DNA of 64,000 bases from JABABV01 sp965222855 (GCA_965222855.1 CBDCUL010000001.1:1-64000); one strand, 5' to 3'; shown: positions 10,511 to 21,882, counted from the stretch's first letter. Translations and numbers: made by a program. Notes: generated from the sequence alone by a model not told the origin.

Positions 10511-11260
10511 TTAATATGTAATTTTTTGTCAATATCCAATTGGGTCAGATTGACTAGCTGAAATATGACCATTTCCGTCTCATTTCATTGTCCCGTTAAT
10601 TGCTCAATAAAAAGGCATTAGCGGACTAAAGACATGAAGTGTAAAAGTAATGCCTATTCCTTTAAATCTTAAATTTTGCACATTACAATTTCAAGCTCCG
10701 AAAGCACTATCATGGACAACATCATAAACCATCTGACTGTTACTACCTTTGTTTAATTGGTGATAATATCAATAATCTGAAAAAAATTGGACTTGATTTT
10801 TATCACTGCTCACTAACAAACCATGTAATTCATCTTCTCAATTTTGATATGATATTTGAGCATTAGTTTGTTTGGAATGAGTAATACATTTTCATTGATT
10901 GATATTGTAAGCTTGACCAGTATAAGCAACTGATACAGTTGCTGTTGAAACACGATTATAAATTTGCTCATTTAGAACAAAATTAATTTTTAAACCATCA
11001 CTATTAAGAACGCTACGCTTAACGATTGAAATTTGATTACTGGCTTTTCAATCTAATATCGGCGCAGCTGCTAATATACCAGCAATGTTATTTTCATCCA
11101 TAACATTACGACCTCATATTGGAACGGGCACAATTTTACTAGTATTAGTTTTATACGTATTGTGTGTCGGAATTGTATTGGCAATTGAACTAGCTGAACC
11201 AGCTCCAATTGCCCCAACCCCGATCGCAACTGGTAATAATTTGATTAAATTTAAATTCAT
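10511..11260 (-). CDS. Secreted/membrane-anchored paralogue, divergent (minus-strand type)
   Basis: 249 aa. Signal MNLNLIKLLPVAIGVGAIGA without Cys. The usual DPF.TWA motif is replaced by KIVPVPIWGRNVMDE; later come ILDWKASNQI, YNINQWKCITHSKQTNAQ, DYWYYHQL, FGAWNCNVQNLRFKG and an end DPIGYWQKITY. It is thus an older or faster-evolving member. Its promoter box (11320-11375) is almost identical to those of two other members despite the diverged protein. Confidence 0.8.
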
Positions 11261-11319
11261 ATTTTATACCTTCCTCATATTTTAATTCTTAATTCATATT
11301 TTAATATTTTATTTTTTAA

Positions 11320-11375
11320 GCACAACAAAAACCAAATAGTTCAATTTCTGTATGCTTAATCATTATAGCATTTTT
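11320..11375 (-). promoter_or_regulatory. Conserved promoter/leader box, copy 2
   Basis: Second copy of the box at 10319-10374, with the minus-strand TATAAT at 11362-11367, 102 bases from the start codon at 11260. Confidence 0.6.
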
Positions 11376-11488
11376 AAATTAATTCAAACAATAAAAATCT
11401 GTAATATGTAATTCAGAAAGATTTTCAATAGTTTGCATTACTATTTAAAAATTACTATCAAACTCAATTAATTATCAAAGATTAAATA

Positions 11489-12232
11489 TTATAATAATTG
11501 ATAATTTCAAATTGCTGTAGTTGGTTTAACGTCACTCATATTAAATGATCGTCGCACCCCATCATAAGCTGATACCACATTAATTCAAAAATAATAATTT
11601 TGAAATGCTGGATAAAAATTAATTCTAAATGTAGTATTATGCCCCTTTTGAATGACGTTAATTATTTTAGCATTTCAAAAAAATGAGCCATCACCAGAAA
11701 TATCATTAAAAATTTGATCACTATTTTTCCCGGTTGTTACTTTATTAATTTTTCAATAGCGATCAATCACATCAATTTGTAATTTGATATCTTCGTTACG
11801 GAAATGACTTCAACCAGCATATCAATTTTGTCATCATCAATTAGCAACGGTTTCTCTAGGTACTACACTACATCATCATTGATTAATGTTGTATGAATTT
11901 CCTACTCAAACATCACTAATCGTGGCACTTAAATTAAGCGCTGGTTGTGCTAATACTACATCAACACTTTCATTTCAAATGTCGATTTTAACACTTTCAA
12001 TTGTAATCGCATCAGTTGTTTTTCAATCTGATATTTTAGCAATTTTAACTAATTGAGGAATATTTTTTTTAACAGCATCTTTTTGAGCAGCAGTCGCTCA
12101 CGTTACAAACGGGTCACTATGTTTTTGTAAATGTTGAGGATTAACGATCCTAACAATACCACTAGTTGAACCTCCACCAATTGCAACTGCACCAATTGCA
12201 ATTGGTAATAATTTTATTAATTTCATATTCAT
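11489..12232 (-). CDS. Secreted/membrane-anchored paralogue (minus-strand type)
   Basis: 247 aa from the first ATG (a second in-frame ATG is two codons on). Signal MNMKLIKLLPIAIGAVAIGG without Cys; SDPFVTWATAAQKDAVKKN, KISDWKTTDAI, LAQPALNLSATISDVW, YNINQWWCSVVPRETVAN, QNWYAGWSHF and C-terminal FFWNAKIINVIQKGHNT ending AIWNYQLL. About 250 bases (11811-12061) are some 93% identical by eye to 14090-14340 in the gene ending at 13765. Confidence 0.8.
11811..12061. repeat. Mosaic repeat, copy 1 (partner 14090-14340)
   Basis: Roughly 250 bases of the minus-strand gene 11489-12232, coding for the SDWKTTDAI to YAGW part, match 14090-14340 at a constant offset of 2279, whereas the 3' thirds of the two genes are unlike. 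Confidence 0.75.
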
Positions 12233-12311
12233 ATTTTATACCTTTTTCTTTTTGATAGTTTTTAATTTCTATTTTAATATTTTTTAATGTAGTAATTATA
12301 ATTAAAATTAA

Positions 12312-12739
12312 CTACTTACCAACTTTAACTCAACCACCACCAACTGCTTTAACATCGCTCATATTAAATGAGCGATGGACACCATGATAAGCAATAATGA
12401 CATCTATAGTAGCATAACTTTGTCATAAGATTGGAAAGAAGTGAAGTGTATATTTAATAGTATGATTATGAATTGAAAAATTTGAAATATTAACATTTCA
12501 TGAGTATGGAGAAGCGCCATCACTTGTTTTTCAATCTGATATTTTAGCAATTTTAACTAATTGAGAAATATTTTTTGTAACAGCATCTTTTTTAGCAGCA
12601 ACTACCTAAGTTACGAATGGATCACTAGATTTTTTAGTATGGGTAGAATTTATTCCGCTAACAATACCACTAGTTCAACCGATCCCAATTACTGTTGCGC
12701 CAATCGCAATTGCAATAATTTTATTAATTTAATATTCAT
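12312..12739 (-). pseudogene. Decayed secreted paralogue with internal deletion
   Basis: Three lesions are visible. The start MNIKLIKLL is followed by a frameshift (intact members read LLPIAIG). Further on, a TAG replaces the Trp codon of the DPFVTW motif. Finally the reading jumps from ISDWKTSDG straight to SPYSWNVNISN, so about 110 residues of the middle, including YNINQW, are missing. The end (FNMSDVKAVGGGW) matches family C termini. The SDG shared at both sides of the gap suggests deletion between short repeats. A TATAAT (12833-12838, minus) remains upstream. Confidence 0.8.
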
Positions 12740-12910
12740 AATATTCTACCTTTTAAACTATTTAATATTGATCTGTATTTTTTATATTAAATAAAATTAA
12801 AGCCTTTTTTAATATTTATTTGATACTTAATCATTATAGCACTTTTAAATTAATGTTAATACAATCACTAATTATTTAATTATGAAATTTATCAAAATTT
12901 AAATATGATA

Positions 12911-12949
12911 AAAAACTAACTTTCAAATTAATAAAAGTTAGTTTTTATT
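12911..12949 (-). terminator. Terminator downstream of the gene ending at 12967
   Basis: Inverted repeat AAAAACTAACTTT/AAAGTTAGTTTTT with an A/T-rich loop, just past the stop of the minus-strand gene. Confidence 0.75.
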
Positions 12950-12966
12950 TTATAATTAATTAATAT

Positions 12967-13710
12967 TTAGTAATATACTCTAGTTCAACCAGTTTGAACT
13001 GGCTTGATTTCATTACTATTAAACGATTGATGTGCTCCGTTATACGTAACTGTTGCATCGATTGTATCGTAAAATTTTTGTAATATTGGAAAGAAATGAA
13101 TTGTAAATTTAACTGTGTTATTATTTAGAGTTTCATTTTGAATATTAACATTTCAAATTAATTCACCACCATCTTTCATAATATGGTTATCTACAATCCG
13201 ACTTTCCTCACCTGATGTTAAACCAGTTCTTTCTCAATAAGTGTCCATTATTACTAGTTGAGTTTTAATATATTCATGACGAAAATCTTGATAACCAGCA
13301 TATCAATTAACTCATCATCATTGATTTGCATTAGTACGAATTGGTTGAACACTACAAAATCACTGGTTAACATCATAACTATTACCACTATATTTATTAG
13401 TAATAACTGCTGTTAAATTTCAAACATGATCATTAACAGTAACGTTTATTAATTGTTTTTTAACATCAATACTTTTATTATCAATACTAAAACCATCACT
13501 CATTTTTCAATCAGCAATTTTATTAGTACCAATCATTGCTTTTAAATTTTGCTGATTTGTAGCAATCTCAGCATGCTCAGCTCAACTTAAAAATGAAGTT
13601 GGTTGTTTTTGTGAATTAGTTTGATGATTTTGATTAGCAATAACACTAGCTGATCCAGTAACTATGGCACTCGCACTTAATGCAATTGGTAATAATTTAA
13701 TTAGATTCAT
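12967..13710 (-). CDS. Secreted/membrane-anchored paralogue, divergent (minus-strand type)
   Basis: 247 aa. Signal MNLIKLLPIALSASAIVTGS without Cys. In place of DPFVTWA it has PTSFLSWAEHAEIAT; IADWKMSDGF, a LTAVITNKYSG strand, YDVNQWFCSVQPIRTNAN, VNWYAGYQDF, LIWNVNIQNETLNNNT and an end QTGWTRVYY. It shares the SDWK, VNQW and terminal W motifs with the others but is clearly diverged, closest in style to the genes at 19020 and 19800. Confidence 0.8.
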
Positions 13711-13764
13711 ATTTTACTCCTGATTTTTATTTTTAGTTAATTTAAAATAATTTTTAATGATTAA

Positions 13765-14511
13765 TTATTGTCAACTTCAAGTTGATTGGAGTGGTCTAAT
13801 TTGATCGCTTCAAAATGAATGATGATAAGTTGAGTCATAAACAGCTTGGGCATTAATTGAGAAATAATGGCCTGAACTTGATGGAAAGAAATGAATAGTA
13901 AATGTAACATTATGGTTTTTAATAACGACATTTTGAATATTAACATTTCATCATAGCGCACTAGGTCCATCGCTAAAGATTTGATTATATACAGCATCAC
14001 TATTATAACCATGGGTTAATTTATGGTTTGATCAATATTTAGCAATATCATAAAGTTGTTGCTTAGCATCCGTATGGTTGAAACTATTTCAACCAGCATA
14101 TCAATTTTGTCATCATCAATTAGCAACGGTTTCTCTAGGTGCTACACTACATCATCATTGATTGATGTTGTATGCATCTCCTATTCAAACATCACTAATC
14201 GTGGCACTTAAATTCAGCGCTGGTTGTGCTAATACAATATCAACTTTGACATTTCAAATGTCGATCTTAACACTTTCAATGACAATTGCATCAGTTGTTT
14301 TTCAATCTGATATTTTAGCAATTTTAACAAATTGAGGAATATTTTTTGCAACAGCAGCTTTTTGAGCAGCAGTTGCTCACACGACAAACGGGTCAGTAGT
14401 TTTTTGTGAATGGCAATGATTAATTGTATTGCCAATTCCACTCATAGAACCAGCTCCAATTGCTCCAACCCCGATTGCGATTGGTAATAATTTAATTAAA
14501 TTTAAATTCAT
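13765..14511 (-). CDS. Secreted/membrane-anchored paralogue (minus-strand type)
   Basis: 248 aa. Signal MNLNLIKLLPIAIGVGAIGA without Cys; TDPFVVWATAAQKAAVAKN, KISDWKTTDAI, LAQPALNLSATISDVW, YNINQWWCSVAPRETVAN, QNWYAGWNSF; C-terminal LWWNVNIQNVVIKNHNV and end QSTWSWQ. The middle is a near-copy of the 12232 gene (see 14090-14340), the leader a copy of the conserved box (14572-14626). The C-terminal third is closest to the 13710 gene, so three sources are visible. Confidence 0.8.
14090..14340. repeat. Mosaic repeat, copy 2 (partner 11811-12061)
   Basis: Second copy of the shared coding segment described at 11811-12061; part of it is also kept in the pseudogene at about 12521-12580. Confidence 0.75.
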
Positions 14512-14571
14512 ACGTTACTCCTTATTTTATTTTATAAATTTTAAATTCATATTTTATTTTTATTTTTTTTA

Positions 14572-14626
14572 GCATAACAAAAACCAATAGTTTAATTTCT
14601 CTATGCTTAATCATTATAGCATTTTT
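14572..14626 (-). promoter_or_regulatory. Conserved promoter/leader box, copy 3
   Basis: Third copy of the box at 10319-10374, with the minus-strand TATAAT at 14613-14618 and the start codon at 14511. Confidence 0.6.
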
Positions 14627-14848
14627 GTATTAACGTTAATTAAAATTATCTAATTTAGTATTAACGTTAATCAGTTCACAACCAGCATATTTAAGAAATG
14701 TACATAATAAATAAAGTTATTATTTTTAAATTTTTTTTATTATGGTATTATATATAATAATCTTAAATATAAATGAAATTAACAAAAATATTCAATAATA
14801 ATTAATGATTAAACTAATAATAAATTTAAAATATAAGAGGTAAAAAAT

Positions 14849-16573
14849 ATGCGTAAAAAATATTTATTTAAATTATTATCAACAATAATGACTACAACAA
14901 CTTTAGTAAGTGTAATAGCGACTACTGCAGTTTCTTGTAGTAAAGAAAAATCACAACATCCAAATAATAATTGGAATAATTTTAAAAGATCTGTTTTATC
15001 AGAAAATGCCACAACAATCCAATCAACGATTAGAAATATTGAACAATACCATTGAACAGATAATGATGTTGCTGTTTTTAGTATACAATCACAAGCTGAC
15101 GATCGATCACAAGTAATCAATGCTACAATCATAATTGCAGGAACTCGAAATAGTAATCACCAATTACCAATTGATTGCCAAATTAGTTATGATAAAAATG
15201 GACCATACAATACTCTAGATTGAAAATTTAGTCAAAATAGTAATATCTATACATGAGGTGCATTTGCAAATTCTGCTGTTAATATAAGTGCCCAAGAACT
15301 ACTGGAACAAATTAGTGATCGAACTCAATACCATTGAAAGACTAATGATACTGCTTTTTTTAGTGATAAAGGATATCCAGTTGCTAACGCAGAAGAAAAG
15401 ACAATTAGCGCTATTATTATAAGAGAGGACTATTCGGGTGATTTATTAGACTTACCAATTAATTGTAGTATTACATGAACTAAAAATATTTATCAACTGA
15501 GTGATTGAAAATTTAGCCAAGATCCAAACATTTATCAATGAGAAATTTTTTCAAATTTATCCAAGCAAATCAGCGCAAATGATTTACTTGGACAAATTAG
15601 TGATCGAACTCAATATCATTGAAAGGATAGTGATTTTGCAGAATTTAGTCAAAACGGTTACCCAACTATAAATTATAATACTAAAACTATTAGTGCTACT
15701 ATTGAAATTAGTGGTACTTCAAATAGTAAATACCAATTACCAATTAATTGTAATATTATATGAACTAAAAATATTGCTTATAATATTAATAATTGAACTT
15801 TTAGTCAGTCACATAATGTGGACAGTTGAATTAAGTTTAAAACTTCTGCTTTAGCAATGATGCCTAGTGATTTGTTATTAGCTGCAAAAAATAGTGCTAC
15901 TTGGTCATCATTTAAATGACACACTATATTATCTGAAAATAAATGACATACTAATGACAAAGCAGAGTTTGATACTTATGGCGGATTAAATGATGCAGAT
16001 GAATATAAAGGAATGAATGGGAAACCAACTGCAGATGATGGTAATCATACAATTAGTGCTATTATTTCAATCAAAGGAAAAGAAGGAAATTATAATGCCG
16101 ATCCAATCAAAGCAATTATTAGCCAAAACAACAATGATGGATATAAAATTTCCCATTGAAACTTTAGCCAAACATCACAACTTCAATCTAGAAATAAATA
16201 TTTAAAATTATTTCAAGATCAAGCAATTAAGAGTTCGACTCCAACTATTGATTGATGAAATAAATTTAAAAATAGTAATTGAATTAATGAACCAGGTGTA
16301 TTTACTAACCACACTCAATCTCTTGGTTACTGATGTACATTAAACAAATATTCATTTGATTATAATCCAGCATTTGGAAAAGGGTTAGAATTTTGATCAA
16401 TGTCAGGTGAAACTCAATATGGCTTTGATAGTCAAATAATAATTCCTATAAAATCATATAACAATCATACTTTTACAGTGACTATTAATCGATATTTTGA
16501 ATTTTATGAAGAAGGGGTTGCTGTTGGGCCTGCTTTAGATTATAGTTGAGATATAGAATGAATAAATAAATAA
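14849..16573 (+). CDS. Large surface lipoprotein with three tandem N-terminal repeats
   Basis: 574 aa, the longest of the family. AAGAGG at 14834-14839 precedes the ATG; the signal ends in lipobox AVSC. Three consecutive block A copies follow: NNWNNFKRSVLS...YHWTDNDVAVF, then ISDRTQYHWKTNDTAFF, then ISDRTQYHWKDSDFAEF, each ending in a W.FSQ motif. The second and third share ISDRTQYHWK exactly, so they are recent duplicates. Block B (AEFDTYGGLNDADEYKGM, ISAIISIKGKEGNY, HWNFSQTSQLQSR) and a diverged C-terminal block follow. The extra repeats probably extend the domain away from the membrane. Confidence 0.85.
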
Positions 16574-16607
16574 AATAACCTTAATTATTTTTAAGGTTAT
16601 TTTTTTA
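16574..16607 (+). terminator. Rho-independent terminator
   Basis: Inverted repeat AAATAACCTTAA/TTAAGGTTATTT followed by T7, starting directly after the stop of the 14849 gene. Confidence 0.85.
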
Positions 16608-16737
16608 TTCATTAATTGAACACTAACAAAAATTATAATTAAACAATTAATAAAAGTTTTATTATGATAAAATAATAAATGGATATATATTAAGAAATAA
16701 AAATAAATAAAAATATTAAAAAGGAGTTTCAATACAA

Positions 16738-18189
16738 ATGAAATTAAGAAAAATATTTAATAAATTTTTAATAGTTAGTGCAGTTGGACTACCTATTACG
16801 ACTTGTTTAGTTAGTTGTGGTAATCCAACTAAAACTGGTCATTATGGTGGTGGCGGATATGATTGATCAGATTTTAAATCTGCTGCGCAAAAATCATTTA
16901 AAACTACAAACGGTATTGGTAGAGCATTGGCATTTTTACCAAAATCAATCAATCTACAATGAGCAGAAGATAGTAATAGTATTCTTTTACCAACGGCTCC
17001 GGTTTTCGATGACCAACAGAAAGAAGTTAAATTAAGTGTTGTTGACCCAGTTAATAATGATTTTTCAACAACAACAAATAAAATTTCGGGATTATTATTA
17101 TTTGCTTATTATAGTTCTGATAAATCTAATAGAAATAATAATTTTAATAGTACTGAATGACAGTTTAAAAATATAGATTTTTCTAATTCTGCCCAATTAT
17201 TTAAATCAAGTGTAGAATCTCAACATCTTGGTAAAATAATGAATAATGCACTTCGAGGACAAATAACAAATAAAATATATAAAAATCTTAACATTGATAA
17301 TGATAATCTTTATTTGATTAGTGATAAATATAACGATCAAACTAATAGCGATACTAAAGTTATTGGTTTTTTGGGATCATCCCAAAAAACAACCCTAAGC
17401 ACAACTTGAAAAGCGACTGATAAAACATTAGCATCAAATTGAAACGCTAGTAAACTTACAAGTTGGGACTATTCAAACAATCAAAACATAAAAGATTATT
17501 TGAAATATAAAAATATCGATCTTAATAAAATGTTTTACCCTAATGGTGTAAATAAAAAAATAGTTTTACCACCAATAAACAAAAATGTTCATCATACAAC
17601 TAATATTACAAAAAATTCAAAATTAATATTGTTAGGCACTCCACAAGCTCATATTTATTCAGATGCTTGAGAACAACAAACTAATTTTCGAGAATCTGAG
17701 ATAAAAAACGGATATGTAGACATTTATTATGAATTGGCAATTTATGATCCGACCCAACCAACTAACATTAATAGTAATTTTACTTTTTGATTATCTTTTA
17801 ATTCTGAATATCAAGATAATAATACCGGTCTTGAAATTGATAGTTTTTATAAATTCAACTATAATACGAAAATTAAATCATTTCAAACAACAACAACAAA
17901 ATGAAACAATGCATCTATTAAAGATCATAAAACTACAATAACTAATTACTTTCAATCTATTTTAAATAATAAAGATCATTATATATGATCAAGAGCTACT
18001 AACTTATTTCTTAACATTAAAAAAACTGATAATTTAGTAATTAAACAACAAGCAATAAATTTTACTAAAGCATATCAATCATTATTTATGGAAGTTTTAG
18101 TTCAAGATAAAACACTTGGTTATAATATATTATTAGAAATAGATTGATACAGCACCCCTTTCACTATGTTATCTATTATTCATCAATAA
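16738..18189 (+). CDS. Lipoprotein of unknown function, not of the repeat family
   Basis: 483 aa. AAGGAG at 16721-16726 precedes the ATG. The signal MKLRKIFNKFLIVSAVGLPI ends in lipobox CLVSC, then GNPTKTGHYGGGGYDW. The body is Asn/Lys/Thr-rich with no block A or B motifs, although DWSDFKSAAQKSF recalls the W..F..A opening of the family. No repeats, TM segments or catalytic motifs are seen beyond the signal. Flanked by its own terminator at 18213-18250. It is probably a surface lipoprotein; nothing in the sequence gives a specific role. Confidence 0.8.
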
Positions 18190-18212
18190 ATTTAAATTAT
18201 TCTATCAATTAA

Positions 18213-18252
18213 AACAAAAAAACATTTCCAGTCATTGGAAATGTTTTTTTTA
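18213..18252. terminator. Bidirectional terminator
   Basis: Inverted repeat AAAAAACATTTCCAGT.. / ..GGAAATGTTTTTT with flanking A and T runs, between genes converging at 18189 and 18271. Confidence 0.85.
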
Positions 18253-18270
18253 ATTTAGTAATATATTTAA

Positions 18271-19020
18271 TTAATAAGGTATTTGAGCTCAATCTCCATC
18301 TGTCGGTATAATTTGTTTGATGTTAAAATTATGTTCTCCATTTCACATTACTTTAACATGAATTTGAGCATATTCAGCTGACATTGCTTGGAAAATATGA
18401 GCTGTAAAAGTAATTGTTTTACCATTGTCTGATGTTTTCATATTAACGATATTACTTTTTCAGTTTATAGTACCTTTGATGACAACATTTAGTAAATAAT
18501 CATCTTCTAAACTATTAAATCCACGATAAGTACGTCAATAATAAAAAAATGTTTTAATTTGAGTATTAGTATCTTGACTATTAAAGGCTTTTCAACCTTT
18601 ATTTCAATTCATAAAACTCAGATGAGCATTAGTATCAGTTGGTTCAGTTGTACAAATTCAATCACCAACATCATATGCTTGACCAATATATCGATTAGCT
18701 ATGATTGCTGTCATATTTCATTGACTATTTTGGATTGTTGCATAAATGATTTTATTTTGATAATCAATATGTTTATTGATTATCTTTGTAGTATCACTGG
18801 CTTTTCAATCACTAATTTGATTAACACCAATTATAGCATTAATATTTTGATCTGTAGTTTGTAGGATCGCTGTTGTTGCTCAAGTTCTAAAAGTAACTTG
18901 AGCCGTTTGGGTAAGTGTTTTAACATTAGTTTTTTGAATAATATGCGCTGGAGTACTTATCGTACTAGCGCTTATTCCAATTGCGCCAATTGCAATTGGA
19001 AGTAATTTTATTAAATTCAT
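18271..19020 (-). CDS. Secreted/membrane-anchored paralogue, divergent (minus-strand type)
   Basis: 249 aa. Signal MNLIKLLPIAIGAIGISAST without Cys. VTFRTWATTAILQTTDQN replaces the DPF motif; ISDWKASDTTKI, MTAIIANRYIGQAYDVGDW, EPTDTNAHLSF, MNWNKGWKAF, TINWKSNIVNMK and an end GDWAQIPY. The GQAYDVGDW and TNAH motifs place it in the family. It shares a bidirectional terminator with the 16738 lipoprotein. Confidence 0.8.
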
Positions 19021-19071
19021 AATTAAACTCCTATTGATATTTTTAATAATTTTTTATTGTTAATTATAGTT

Positions 19072-19800
19072 TTATGATTTATCGGCTCAATGTTGATCTA
19101 CGGGATTAATTTGTTTATAACTAAAATGACGAGCACCATTTCAATTTAAAACAGCATGCATTTGGAAATAATCATTTCTAAATGCTGGGAAAACATGGAT
19201 TGTAAAAGTAATTTTTGTATCATTATCAGAAAAGTTTTGGATATTTGTATTTCAAATTCCTAGAAAAGCCCCATCAATAAAATTATTTTTAACTTCATTA
19301 TTAGTAACTTCGCCTTTTAGTTGGTTGTTATATCATGAATTAACAATATCTTTAACTTTAGTTTTAAGATCAATATTATTTCAAAAACTTTGTCATGAAC
19401 CATGTCAATTTGCATAACTAATTTCAGCGTTACTTTTTGATGGAGGTATTAAACATTTTCATTGATTAACGTTATAAACATTTCCGCTATAAACAGTATC
19501 AACAGTTGCGTTTTGTCCTCAAACACCATTTTTAATAATAAAAGTGACTTCTTCTTTTGGCACATTAACACTTTTTTTAACAATAGTATAGTTTTCAGTT
19601 GCGTTTCAATCTAAGACGTGTGCTGCGACGGCAAGCGCTTTTAAATTAGTTTCGCTATCAGCACTACGAGCTCAAGTAATAAACGGATCAGTATTGACTT
19701 GCTTTACACTATGAGATTGATGTGGATTTATAGTGCTAATAGCACCAGTTCCCACTGAAACAACTCCTAGAGCAACCGGTAATAATTTTATTAAATTCAT
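19072..19800 (-). CDS. Secreted/membrane-anchored paralogue, divergent (minus-strand type)
   Basis: 242 aa. Signal MNLIKLLPVALGVVSVGTGA without Cys; NTDPFITWARSADSETN, VLDWNATENYTIVKKS, VWGQNATVDTVYSGNVYNVNQW, PPSKSNAEISY, ANWHGSWQSF, LGIWNTNIQNF and an end DQHWADKS. It is the last member of the minus-strand run; AAGGAAG lies before the ATG and a TGCTATAAT-type -10 (19938-19943) further upstream. Confidence 0.8.
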
Positions 19801-20475
19801 AATTTATACTTCCTTTTTTTCAATATTTTATTTATTTATTTTATTAATAATTTTGGATGTAAATTGTCATACTTTAAGTTATTTTATTTTTTCTGATATT
19901 GCATAATAAGAAATTGAAGTTTTTATTACACTATTTCATTATAGCACTAAATTTTAAGAATAAATAAATTAATTACTTTAACAACCTAATAAAAAAAGAT
20001 TATTATAATTATAAATAGCAGTTTAATAATTGTTAAATTAGTAATTTAAAATGAGTAACAATAGTTATAATTCGCTTTTGAAATAGTTTTGTAATACTTA
20101 ATTAATATTGCAATTTTATTTCCAGTTTTAGCAGTAAAAATATTAATATTAGCTGTACTCTTGTTAGTGTCTGAATGATGGATAGTTATAATCTTTGAAC
20201 ATTAATTAAACTACTATGATTCAAAAACAATCTTTTATATTATTAAGATTGTTTTTTAATAATATTGTTATTAATCATGTTTATTATTTATTAACTTTAA
20301 TAAAATTACTGATAATTAAACGATTAGTCGCTTTTTGTTTTATAGATAGTTAATAAATTAGTTTATAATATATTTATATAGCATAGTTCTTTTCTAAATT
20401 TATTATAAAATATTGATTAGATTATTTTAACATTATATTATATATATTTAATGAAGAAATAAAGAGGTTATAAAT
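19801..20475. other. Intergenic stretch with promoter and gene remnant
   Basis: The first 150 bases hold the leader and minus-strand -10 box (19938-19943) of the gene starting at 19800. 20095-20205 (plus) reads as an open hydrophobic peptide (NIAILFPVLAVKILILAVLL then a short tail) with no start codon, likely a remnant of a membrane protein. A terminator follows at 20223-20260. The rest is A/T-rich leader for the lipoprotein at 20476. Confidence 0.5.
20223..20260 (+). terminator. Orphan terminator after the hydrophobic remnant
   Basis: Inverted repeat AAAAACAATCTT/AAGATTGTTTTTT with a 10-base loop and T-run. No intact gene now precedes it on the plus strand, which supports a lost gene at about 20095-20205. 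Confidence 0.7.
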
Positions 20476-21705
20476 ATGCATAAAAAACATCTTTTTAAAT
20501 TATTAAGTGCCTTTAGTGGTAGTGCAATTATAATAAGTACAATTGCAACTACAACAATTTCTTGTGGTCATAAAAAAATTACGCCACCATCTAAAAAAAC
20601 GTGAACCATTTTTAAAACAGCTGCTTTGAAAGTAAGTGCAACAACTTTGAAAAAACAGATTACTAATTTGGAAATTTATCATTGAATAACTAGTGATGTT
20701 GCTACTTTTAGTAGTAATGGAGCCCCGGTTGCTAATGAAAAATCCCAAAGCATTATCGCAGTAATTATTGTTAAAAATGCTAAAAACAGTGATTATCAAT
20801 TACCAATTCAATGTAGTATTACATATACAAAAAATACTCTTTATAATGTCGTAAATTGAAAATTTACTCAAGCTCCAAACGTTGCTAATTGAGTAACTTT
20901 TAAAGCGGTAGCTTTAAAAGTTACGCTAGTTGATTTATTAAAAACTGCCAAAATTTCAAAAACTTACTCATCATTCAGATGAGAAGGAAACCCAAACCAA
21001 CAAACATGACAAGATGGTCAAATGGCCGAGTGAGATACTTATGGTGGTCTTGGTGGCAAAGATCCTTACAAAGGAATGAATGGCCAACTAGTTGCTGATG
21101 ATGCAACGCATAGCGTTAGTGCCATCATCAGCATCGTTGGTAAAGAAGGTAACTATGATGCTAATCCAATCAAAGTAACAATAACCGATAAATCAAATGA
21201 TACTTATAGTTTAAAGAATTGAACTTTTAGTGCAATTCAACAATTACAATCACGTAATAAATTTGTATCATTATTTAATAAACAAGTTGCAATAGTTTCT
21301 GCATTACCAAGTTGATCATATGATGATCCGAAAAATCATGCAATATGATACCAATTTTCTGGTAATAATTGAAGTGCAACAAACGCTCAAAACACTAAAG
21401 ATAAATATCATTCATCTACTGTTCAAAATTATTTAAATACAAAAGGATTTAGTAGTGGTCATGGTGGGGTGTGAACTGCTGTATATCAAAATTCTCAAGT
21501 AGCAGATCATTCCGTTAAAAATGGAGTAGAAGGCTACATTACGATACGTGGTATTTATCTCCATGGTAATTATCCAATTGAGTCTTATGCTGTAATGAAA
21601 TTAACTATGGATTTTATCTATCACGATAATAATATTAATGTGGGTAGTTGTTTTGATAATACTTGAAATATGAATGTTCAAAAAACAATTCCACCGATTT
21701 CTTAA
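20476..21705 (+). CDS. Surface lipoprotein, paralogue family (plus-strand type)
   Basis: 409 aa. AAGAGG at 20461-20466; signal MHKKHLFKLLSAFSGSAIII with lipobox TISC then GHKK. Block A has KTWTIFKTAALKV, YHWITSDVATF, LPIQCSITYTKNTLYN and NWKFTQAPNV; block B has AEWDTYGGLGGKDPYKGM, VSAIISIVGKEGNY, NWTFSAIQQLQSR; the C-terminal block ends NVGSCFDNTWNM. Blocks B and C resemble those of the gene at 3290. It is the last member before the defence island. Confidence 0.85.
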
Positions 21706-21746
21706 AATTTTAGTTGTATAAAGAATTAAATTATTATTTAGTTATT

Positions 21747-21782
21747 TAAAAAACAACCTGCTTGTGGAGGTTGTTTTTATTA
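21747..21782 (+). terminator. Rho-independent terminator
   Basis: Inverted repeat AAAAACAACCT/AGGTTGTTTTT with an 8-base loop, marking the boundary between surface-protein locus and defence island. Confidence 0.8.
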
Positions 21783-21882
21783 TTGATTTAATTAATATGT
21801 TTTTTAATATATCTTTATAAAAAGTGTTAAAATTAACTGGTTCTATACAACACTTAAAAAAATTTACAAAAAGGAGATTTAA

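Noticed and set aside
16535..16732. Minus-strand hydrophobic ORF of 65 codons
   Set aside because: It spans the 3' end, terminator and leader of two plus-strand genes; A/T-rich sequence gives Phe/Ile-rich frames by chance.
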